Source: JAGPIS01 sp964635545
GTDB taxonomy: Bacteria > Bacteroidota > Bacteroidia > Bacteroidales > Marinilabiliaceae
Length of the DNA stretch: 64,000 bases
Reading direction: 5' to 3'
NCBI GenBank assembly: GCA_964635545.1
Contig: CAZWOA010000004.1
Location: forward strand, 5,107 to 69,106
The position numbers and the translations under genes were made by a program. Numbering within the stretch: the first letter of the stretch is position 1; each line of letters starts with the position of its first letter. Under the pieces are notes generated by a model that was given only the letters and a program-made list of their open reading frames with translations, had not been told where the DNA came from and searched no databases. This document shows positions 17,060-23,955 of this stretch, in pieces.

Positions 17060-17483
17060 TAACATATTCATCGATACCATAATCAATCTGCTTTCTCAAG
17101 GCCATCAGGTGGAGATAAATGCAGAAGGCTACAGCATGTACCCACTGCTACAACCCGGCGACAAACTAACCGTAACACCTGCGAAATGGGAATCATTAAA
17201 AAAAGGCGACATAATAGTATGGCGAGACAATGACAGATTGATTGCCCACCGTATAATAAAAAGACAGGCAGATTACTGCATTCCCGCCGGCGATGCACGC
17301 ATAACCAATGACGGCCAAATCCTTCCTACCCAGGTACTCGGACGAATAACTGCTTATAGGAGAAACGATGTAACAAAATCGATATCATCCTTTAAATCAA
17401 AATTTTACGCATCAATGATAGTACTTCTAAATCCTATCACAAGGCAGGTTTTTACCAAATTGGCCAATTGGAGAAGGAGATAA
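17046..17483 (+). CDS. S24/S26 family peptidase (SipW-like)
   Basis: 145 residues. The catalytic Ser motif GYSMYPLLQPGDKL is at about 28-41, followed by KGDIIVW and then LIAHRIIKR and IPAGDARITNDG. A His in place of the usual Lys, with a later Asp, suggests a Ser-His-Asp signal peptidase of the SipW/Sec11 type. There is no N-terminal membrane helix, which is unusual for a signal peptidase. It may be a cytosolic leader peptidase for the peptide encoded in the same operon. Last gene of the four-gene operon. Confidence 0.8.
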   Translation: MKLDNNIFIDTIINLLSQGHQVEINAEGYSMYPLLQPGDKLTVTPAKWESLKKGDIIVWRDNDRLIAHRIIKRQADYCIPAGDARITNDGQILPTQVLGRITAYRRNDVTKSISSFKSKFYASMIVLLNPITRQVFTKLANWRRR

Positions 17484-17616
17484 GAGAGTAACAGAGGTGT
17501 AAGAGATAGAAAAGTACCAAAAATAGAGAAGTCAGCTCGAGAGGAGCGATAGGTTTATAGAAAAAATTTAAACCATTAAGGGAATTAAGAAAAAAAACAG
17601 CTTTACAAGACTCTAT

Positions 17617-17660
17617 TTGGACTAAAGTCCTTACTCCGCACTCGTATTACCACGAGCTAA
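17617..17660. repeat. REP-like intergenic element
   Basis: It contains GGACTAAAGTCC (stem 5, loop 2) at 17619-17630 and, after a spacer, CACGAGCTAAAGCCCGTAG. Paired 'ctaaag' hairpins of this kind recur in intergenic DNA of many Bacteroidota. Only one copy was found in this window, so the repeat status rests on resemblance. Confidence 0.4.
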
Positions 17661-17685
17661 AGCCCGTAGCACTTAAAAGTCAATT

Positions 17686-17701
17686 TACCACAATTGTGGT
17701 A
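17686..17701. promoter_or_regulatory. 16-bp perfect palindrome, candidate operator
   Basis: TACCACAATTGTGGTA is a perfect inverted repeat ending directly before the presumed -33 region of the Cys/Met-rich peptide gene. The position and symmetry suit a dimeric transcription factor. No regulator gene is adjacent. Confidence 0.5.
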
Positions 17702-17732
17702 TTTCAGCATCCACAACAAATCCATAGTTTTG
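17702..17732 (+). promoter_or_regulatory. Promoter of the Cys/Met-rich leader and susCD
   Basis: TAGTTTTG (17725-17732) matches the TAnnTTTG -7 consensus. A weak -33 (TTT at 17702-17704) lies 20 bases upstream. Transcription would start near 17739, about 17 bases before ATG 17756, which supports that short start over the TTG at 17696. Confidence 0.55.
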
Positions 17733-17755
17733 CAATATCAATAAATGAAAAAGAA

Positions 17756-17914
17756 ATGAAATCAATCACTAACACATATAACAACCAGTCAACCAACACG
17801 TTGCTATCTACTTTGGATAACAGCCAGTTCGTTGCTGCTATGGTTATGTGCTATGTGATGATGTGCTGCTGCTCATGCAACCCAATGTGCTGCTGTACTA
17901 AAAACACCTCCTGA
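17756..17914 (+). CDS. Cys/Met-rich 52-residue peptide, candidate attenuator leader
   Basis: Starts at ATG 17756. Residues 1-28 are ordinary and polar (MKSITNTYNNQS at the start). Residues 29-47 hold 8 Cys and 5 Met, including MCYVMMCCCSCNPMCCC at 31-47; the last five residues are TKNTS. The stop TGA is at 17912-17914. A perfect terminator begins 25 bases later and susC begins 31 bases after that. Clustered codons for related amino acids just before a terminator are the mark of a translational attenuator leader. The peptide itself could also be a metal-binding or modified product, given the PqqD operon upstream. It has no signal peptide, and no similar named family was recognised. Confidence 0.7.
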   Translation: MKSITNTYNNQSTNTLLSTLDNSQFVAAMVMCYVMMCCCSCNPMCCCTKNTS

Positions 17915-17939
17915 CTAATCTAACCATTATAACCTAATG

Positions 17940-17988
17940 AAAGAGTTACAGGAAGATGATAAAACAGCCCCTGTAACTCTTTTTTTTT
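17940..17988 (+). terminator. Intrinsic terminator/attenuator before susC
   Basis: A perfect 13-bp stem: AAAGAGTTACAGG at 17940-17952 pairs with CCTGTAACTCTTT at 17970-17982, with a 17-base loop, followed by T to 17988. An alternative pairing is possible between CCTGACTAATCT (17910-17921, which includes the peptide's stop codon) and 17942-17952: ten pairs with small bulges. That would sequester the 5' arm and act as an antiterminator. No promoter is visible between 17989 and the susC ATG. Confidence 0.85.
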
Positions 17989-18019
17989 ATCTAAAAAAAC
18001 ACAACAATCCAACTTTATT

Positions 18020-21000
18020 ATGAATACAATTTTCAAACTGACAACCCGACCTCTGATTACACTAACGCTGTTATTATCAACTACTTTCACCATAGCATCT
18101 GCAAATATTGTAAGTGGCGTTATTGCCGACCGTTCAACCAACACTCCCATTGTGGGCGCATCGGTAATAGAGCTTTCAACCACCAATGGTGCCGTGACCG
18201 ATATTGACGGACGATTCTCATTCACGCCACAGAATGGCTTTCCTGTAACTATAGTTATTCAGTTTCTTGGTTATAAACCTCAAGAGGCAGTAATAAAAAA
18301 GCCAAATGAAAGCATCAAAATATCCTTAGAGGAGGATGTTACCGACCTCTCGGAAGTGGTGGTGGTGGGCTATGGCACCCAACGACGCAAAGAGCTGACA
18401 GGTGCTGTGGTATCGATATCAAAAACCACACTCGAGCAGCCGGCAAAGTCAATAAATGAGTTGCTTGGCGGCTCAGTAGCAGGACTCAACATCACCCAGT
18501 CATCGGGGCAACCGGGAGCAGGTGCCGAGATACGGATACGTGGCGGCAACTCAATATATGCCAGCAATGAACCACTCTATGTTATCGACGGATTTATATA
18601 TTTCAGTGAGAAAAATGCAACCCAAACCGGCATAGGCGGCATCGATGGCAGTCTAAACCCGCTGGCATCCATCAATCCATCTGATATAGAGTCTATTGAA
18701 GTGCTTAAAGACGTATCGGCAAAAGCAATTTACGGTTCGCGAGGTGCCAACGGGGTTATCCTTGTAACAACCCGCAAAGGGCGACGCAACAGTAATTCGG
18801 TTCACTACCAATATAGCGCCACGGCTGACATTCCTGCCAAGAAACTTAACCTTCTTGATGCGAGCCAATGGCTTGATATTCAGAAAGAATACTTCAACGA
18901 CAAACCGGCACAATACTATACTGCTGCTGAGTTGGCAGCCTTCGGCAAGGGAACCGATTGGCAGAGTGAAGTGCTTCAAACCGGGATAACACACAATCAC
19001 GAAGTGTCGATAAGCGGTGGAGATGAGTCATCGAGGTTCCTGATATCAGCCAATTATACCGATCAGGAGGGAATAATCATAAACTCTGGTTATGAGCGGT
19101 TTAGCGCAAGAATAAACCTTGATAAGGATATATTTAAAAACCTCACAGTGGGTGTAACAGCCAATGCCAATAAAAGCACCCAGAATGCACTCACAACCTT
19201 CGAAGGCAGCAATTACAATGATTCGCCCTATTCACACGGAATCGCAAATTCATTGACCTACGCATTGTATATGCCTCCTGTGCTTAGCGTGTATGATAAA
19301 AATGGTGGTTACAACTATAAAAACCCATTCGAATACAGCTACTTAAGCTATTACGGCCAGGCTGCCAACCCGGTATCCGACCTTAAAAACAGCATTGGGC
19401 AGACACGCAACACATCTCTTCTGGCAAATTTTTATGCTCAATACACTATTGCAGAGGGATTAAAAGCCAGGATAAATGCCGGAACCAATATCGATTACAT
19501 CACACAGAATTTCTTTGCGCCTCCCTACACAGCCCTAGGTCTTAATCAGGATATAAGAGGCATGGGAGCCATCGGCAACAGACGTACGGATGTATCGCAA
19601 ACCGAGTATCTGCTAACATACAGCAAGCAGTTATCCAAAGCACACTATATCGATTTATTGGGCGGATATACCAATCAATCAACAGAAACCAGTTTTTCGG
19701 TGAGCAAGGCTAATCATCTGGAATCGTTCGATAACCTGGCAACAGGCAATGAGCTCCCTCCCATTTCGAGAAGACAAAAGGCTTCATTCAAATCGCTATT
19801 GGGACGCATAAACTACACATTGCTTGATAGATACAACCTTACAGCAACCTATAGAGCAGATAAATCTACACGATTTGCAAAAGGTCATCAATGGGGCTAC
19901 TTCCCATCAGTGGGACTGTCGTGGAATATCGACCAGGAGAGCTTTTTAGCAGGTAAACCTCTATCAATAAGCACATTAAAACTAAGACTGACTTATGGAG
20001 AGGCCGGAAATCAGGAGATTGATTTTGATGAATATGATAAATATTTCAATGTGGGCCGATATAACGGACAAGCAGCCTACGACATGAAAAACATAGGAAA
20101 CTCAAAATTAAAATGGGAGACAACCACCGAATACAACGCAGGTATTGACTTCGGCCTGATTGACAACCGGGTGCTGATAACCGCCGATATTTACCATAAA
20201 GAGACACGCGACCTGCTGCTTAGAGTGCCGGCGCCACTCGGGTCGGGTTCTAACGAGAAACAGGTGGTAAACCTCGGTAATGTAACCAATAAGGGATTTG
20301 AAATATCAATCAACACCAATATTATTGATAATCAAAAATTTGCATGGAGTGTATCGGGAAATATTGCACGCAACATCAACCGAATAACATCACTGGGTGA
20401 ATACAACCAGATGACCATTGGCACCGAGCAGGAGCAGATATTGAGCGTGGGCAGTGCTGTGGGATCATTTTACGGATACCTGTTCGATGGAGTGGTGCAA
20501 AAAAATGAAGATACATCACTTCTTCCTGTGGTGGGCTCGCGAGTAACGAAGCCTGGCGATGCAAAATACAAAGACCTTAGTGGTGCCAACGGAACGCCCG
20601 ACGGTAAAATATCGCCACAGTACGACCGCACAATCATAGGCAGCATTCAACCCGATTTCACCTATGGATTATCAACCACCGCCACCTGGGGACGAGTCGA
20701 TTTGTTTGTGCAGTTGCAGGGATCGCATGGCGCGCAAGTGTATAACCTGCTACGTAGGTTCCTTGAGAGGCCCAATGACTCATATAACATGTCGGCGGCA
20801 CTACTCAACAGCTGGAGGGATGATAACCCAAGCAACACAATACCACATCTTAACAGCACCCGCACCACCGAGTTGGACAGCAGATATGTGGAAGATGCAT
20901 CATTTGTAAAGTTGCGCAACATAACACTGGGCTACACACTGCCACTCAAAGGAGCGGCAAGCAGAGTGAAAGCAAGGCTGTTCGTTTCGGCGCGCAACAT

Positions 21001-21112
21001 AGCTACAATCACCAATTACAAAGGCTACGACCCTGAAGTTGCATCAGGAATAGATTTGGGAGTCTATCCCACTTCAAAATCACTGATGGCCGGAGTAAGC
21101 ATTACTTTATAA
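18020..21112 (+). CDS. SusC/RagA family TonB-dependent outer-membrane transporter
   Basis: 1030 residues with a signal peptide (about 1-28), a carboxypeptidase-regulatory-like domain (about 30-110), the SusC signature SEVVVVGYGTQRRKELTGAV, a plug domain (about 115-235, with LYVIDG and ANGVILVTTRKG) and a 22-strand-type barrel ending in GVSITL. It imports an oligomer or nutrient across the outer membrane, powered by TonB and helped by the SusD-like protein encoded 44 bases later. Transcription appears to depend on reading through the terminator just upstream. No carbohydrate-active enzyme or sugar sensor is adjacent, so the substrate may not be a glycan. Confidence 0.95.
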   Translation: MNTIFKLTTRPLITLTLLLSTTFTIASANIVSGVIADRSTNTPIVGASVIELSTTNGAVTDIDGRFSFTPQNGFPVTIVIQFLGYKPQEAVIKKPNESIKISLEEDVTDLSEVVVVGYGTQRRKELTGAVVSISKTTLEQPAKSINELLGGSVAGLNITQSSGQPGAGAEIRIRGGNSIYASNEPLYVIDGFIYFSEKNATQTGIGGIDGSLNPLASINPSDIESIEVLKDVSAKAIYGSRGANGVILVTTRKGRRNSNSVHYQYSATADIPAKKLNLLDASQWLDIQKEYFNDKPAQYYTAAELAAFGKGTDWQSEVLQTGITHNHEVSISGGDESSRFLISANYTDQEGIIINSGYERFSARINLDKDIFKNLTVGVTANANKSTQNALTTFEGSNYNDSPYSHGIANSLTYALYMPPVLSVYDKNGGYNYKNPFEYSYLSYYGQAANPVSDLKNSIGQTRNTSLLANFYAQYTIAEGLKARINAGTNIDYITQNFFAPPYTALGLNQDIRGMGAIGNRRTDVSQTEYLLTYSKQLSKAHYIDLLGGYTNQSTETSFSVSKANHLESFDNLATGNELPPISRRQKASFKSLLGRINYTLLDRYNLTATYRADKSTRFAKGHQWGYFPSVGLSWNIDQESFLAGKPLSISTLKLRLTYGEAGNQEIDFDEYDKYFNVGRYNGQAAYDMKNIGNSKLKWETTTEYNAGIDFGLIDNRVLITADIYHKETRDLLLRVPAPLGSGSNEKQVVNLGNVTNKGFEISINTNIIDNQKFAWSVSGNIARNINRITSLGEYNQMTIGTEQEQILSVGSAVGSFYGYLFDGVVQKNEDTSLLPVVGSRVTKPGDAKYKDLSGANGTPDGKISPQYDRTIIGSIQPDFTYGLSTTATWGRVDLFVQLQGSHGAQVYNLLRRFLERPNDSYNMSAALLNSWRDDNPSNTIPHLNSTRTTELDSRYVEDASFVKLRNITLGYTLPLKGAASRVKARLFVSARNIATITNYKGYDPEVASGIDLGVYPTSKSLMAGVSITL

Positions 21113-21156
21113 AAACTAATTTTTAACCATTACACCTATATTAACTTTAATTTTAA

Positions 21157-22715
21157 ATGACTATGAAAACACGTAATTTCTTTTGGGCAACATTGTTTGC
21201 GATAGCTACAACCGCCCTTGTATCGTGCGAAAATGAGACATCAAAGCCTGATGATGGTGGCGAAGAGCGTGAATCGAAGGTAATCACCAGGGCTGAGGCC
21301 GAATCGTTGGCCAATGCGGTTTACGGACCACTACAGACCCTATCGTCATCATACACATTCTTGTTGGAATCGAACACCGAAACCACCATCTCATTCGAAG
21401 AGGTTGATGACTCGAAGGATGGCCCGCAGGTGAGTATCTTCGAGACCACACCCAGTAACTGGTATGCCATTAAAGTATTCAACAGGCTTTATAAAAGTAT
21501 AGGAGCCGCCAACTTTGCCATTGACGAAATATCGGCAGCCAAAGTCAGCAATAGTCTGACACAGAAAGATAAAGACCTATTTGTGGCAAGGGCGAAATTC
21601 ATCAGAGGATACAACTACTTCCAGCTGGTGCAGATATTTGGTGAAGTGCCTCTTGTTCTTACACCGGGAAGCACCGAGAAGAGCCGAGCCTCAATAGATG
21701 ACGTGTATGAGCAAGTAATCACCGACCTCACCGAAGCGTATGAGCACCTGCCGGAGTTTGACTCCAACAAGTCAAATCCGTCACGGGGAGCTGTCAACAC
21801 CATACTGGCTAAAGCATACCTCACATGGGGGCAGAAGCCGGTAACACAGAGCGAATTGAGTGTTCTTTCGGGCACCAACGACCCAGCAAAACCAGCCGCC
21901 GACAATAGCAAACTTGAAAAGGCAGTTGATTATGCATCCAAAGTTATCGATAGCGGTAAATACCGTTTATTGGCCGACTACAACTCCATTTGGGGTGAGA
22001 TAAATGAGAACAACGACGAAGTTATCTACTCAATCCACCATGAAGGCGACGGCATTGATGCACAAGGTAACCACCAGACACACTGTGGTTTTACATGGCC
22101 CAAAAGCCCACGTACCGACCCACACATCAGCTATGCCGATATAACTCTTGAAAACCGTATTCCCGACAGTTTCGATAGCCGCCGTTTCCTATCATATGCC
22201 ACAAAAGTTGAATACACCGATGGCGTAGTGGATACCCTTACCTGGCCCATAAGCATTGTGCGCCCCGGAAAATGGATTCACCGTGTTAACGATGGCACCT
22301 TCCGCGCTGTAGATGACCAACCCAACTCAATCGACCATATCGACTTCAGATATGCAGAAGTATTGCTGATAAAAGCTGAGGCATTGTTACTTCTTAACCG
22401 AGATCAGGAGGCATTAAACCTCATCAATAAAGTGAGAGAACGCGCCTACGGAGGGCATTATGAGCATGGCGGCCGATTAACTTCCATCTCCCTTCAACAA
22501 TTGTATGAAGAGTGGGACTATGAGTTTGCATTTGAGCAGAAACACTGGATTAACCTGGTGCGTTGGAGAACACTTCTGACCCAGATTAAGAGTACCATAC
22601 CCAATTACGAGTACTATAAAGAGCAGTATGCATCTGCCGAGAGCATCAAAGAGGCATTCCCCGAAGTGGCATCAAAAGTAAATGCAGCTTTCTACGCACG
22701 AGTGCACAAACACCT
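21157..22715 (+). CDS. SusD/RagB family surface lipoprotein, 3' end lost in gap
   Basis: At least 519 residues before the N run. SPII signal with lipobox ALVSC (Cys 24 if ATG 21157 is used; ATG 21163 is also possible). TPR-type helices typical of SusD follow (FNRLYKSIGAANFAIDEI, ARFKFIRGYNYFQLVQIFG-like pattern, RGAVNTILAKAYLTWG), and late in the protein DFRYAEVLLIKAEALLLLN and YEEWDYEFAFEQKHWINLVRW. It caps the SusC barrel and binds the substrate at the cell surface. Only the last tens of residues should be missing. An apparent continuation into the next ORF is an artefact of the gap. Confidence 0.93.
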
Positions 22716-22815
22716 NNNNNNNNNNNNNNNNNNNNNNNNNNNNNNNNNNNNNNNNNNNNNNNNNNNNNNNNNNNNNNNNNNNNNNNNNNNNNNNNNNNNN
22801 NNNNNNNNNNNNNNN
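22716..22815. other. Assembly gap (100 N)
   Basis: Exactly 100 N, the usual placeholder for an unknown gap length. It hides the end of susD, the start of the symporter gene and possibly further genes between them. Confidence 0.99.
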
Positions 22816-23802
22816 ACCAAACTTTTGGGAATTGCTGTCGGGCTGGCCTACCTTTCGAGCGTGGGAAGCGCAACACTTGGAGCTATTGCAGGTTATATTT
22901 TCATCCCCACATTCAACATAACACCTCATACAGAGGCAGTTAGGGAGATACCTTCTATGATATTCACCCTCGACATACCACCATTAATGAGCGTACTGTC
23001 GGCGCTTGTGCTATCATTCATGACCGGATTGGCTGTAATATGGACAAAAGCCGACAAGATTGAGGCGGCTCTTTATCAGTTTCAAGACATAGTATTGGCA
23101 ATCATCAAAAGATTCCTTTTGCCATTGCTTCCCATATTTATTGCTTCCAACTTCTCAGTATTGGCCTATGAAGGTGCGTTGGCATCACGATTGCCTGTGT
23201 TCTTTGCAATATTGGCAGTTACACTGCTGTGCCACATCACCTGGATAACAATTCTTTACGTAACGGCAGGTATCTATTCGGGCAAAAATCCATGGCTGGT
23301 TCTAAAGCACTACGGCCCGGTAATTGCCACCGCACTTGGCACCCAATCGTCGGCAGCCAGCTTGGGAACAGCCATTGAGCAAACCAAAAAAAGCACAGTA
23401 CTGAACCCCGGCACACGCGACTTCGCAATACCACTGTTCGGAAACATACACTTTGCAGGCTCTATTCTCGATGTGGTTTTTCTATCCATGGCGGTATCAC
23501 AACTGCTTTACGGCACTATTCCGGGCATAGAAAAGATACTGATATTCATACCGTTACTTGCAATATTTGCAGTGGCAGCACCGGGATTACCGGGTGGCAC
23601 ACTCATCACATCATTGGGATTGATACAGGTTGTATTGGGCATAGATGCTGCAGGCACGGCATTAATGATAAGCATATTTGCGCTTCTCGATAGTTTTGGA
23701 ACTGCCCACAACATCACCAGCGACGGTGCTTTAGCATTGATTCTCAGCAAGTACACTAAGGATAAAGAGCCTGAGGTAATTAAACTTTCTAAAGCCGGTT
23801 GA
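22816..23802 (+). CDS. DAACS family cation:amino/dicarboxylic acid symporter, 5' end lost in gap
   Basis: The last 328 residues of a sodium- or proton-coupled symporter of the GltP/DctA/TcyP superfamily. It has the HP1-type serine motif TQSSAASLGT, an HP2-type loop APGLPGG and a TM8 segment DSFGTAHNITSD. In TM8 the conserved Asp, Thr, Asn and Asp are present, but the arginine that binds acidic side chains in aspartate/glutamate carriers is Gly. A neutral or other substrate is therefore likely. The family also includes the cystine carrier TcyP. It lies on the same strand after susCD, but the gap prevents a firm operon call. Confidence 0.85.
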   Translation, partial: TKLLGIAVGLAYLSSVGSATLGAIAGYIFIPTFNITPHTEAVREIPSMIFTLDIPPLMSVLSALVLSFMTGLAVIWTKADKIEAALYQFQDIVLAIIKRFLLPLLPIFIASNFSVLAYEGALASRLPVFFAILAVTLLCHITWITILYVTAGIYSGKNPWLVLKHYGPVIATALGTQSSAASLGTAIEQTKKSTVLNPGTRDFAIPLFGNIHFAGSILDVVFLSMAVSQLLYGTIPGIEKILIFIPLLAIFAVAAPGLPGGTLITSLGLIQVVLGIDAAGTALMISIFALLDSFGTAHNITSDGALALILSKYTKDKEPEVIKLSKAG

Positions 23803-23926
23803 AATATCAGAAAAGAAAAATACGAACTAAAAAGAGAGATAAATGTTTAGAATACGACCACCCATTTAATTAATTCGTCATTGCAGACTAAGCATGGGCA
23901 ATAATATCAGAAAGCTAATTTTTTAG

Positions 23927-23934
23927 TATCTTTG
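23927..23934 (+). promoter_or_regulatory. -7 box of uvrA
   Basis: TATCTTTG matches TAnnTTTG exactly, 22 bases before the uvrA ATG at 23956. The -33 element is not clear. Confidence 0.5.
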
Positions 23935-23955
23935 CCCGTTAAAATTATTTTAGAT

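Noticed and set aside
17756..17914. Metallothionein or secreted Cys-rich toxin
   Set aside because: The Cys/Met cluster alone would allow it, but there is no signal peptide, and the exact placement before a terminator and susC is better explained by attenuation. Kept as an alternative, not as the main call.
21157..23802. Single 881-residue ORF joining SusD and a symporter
   Set aside because: The join is made only of N. The two halves belong to unrelated full-length families, so they are treated as two partial genes.
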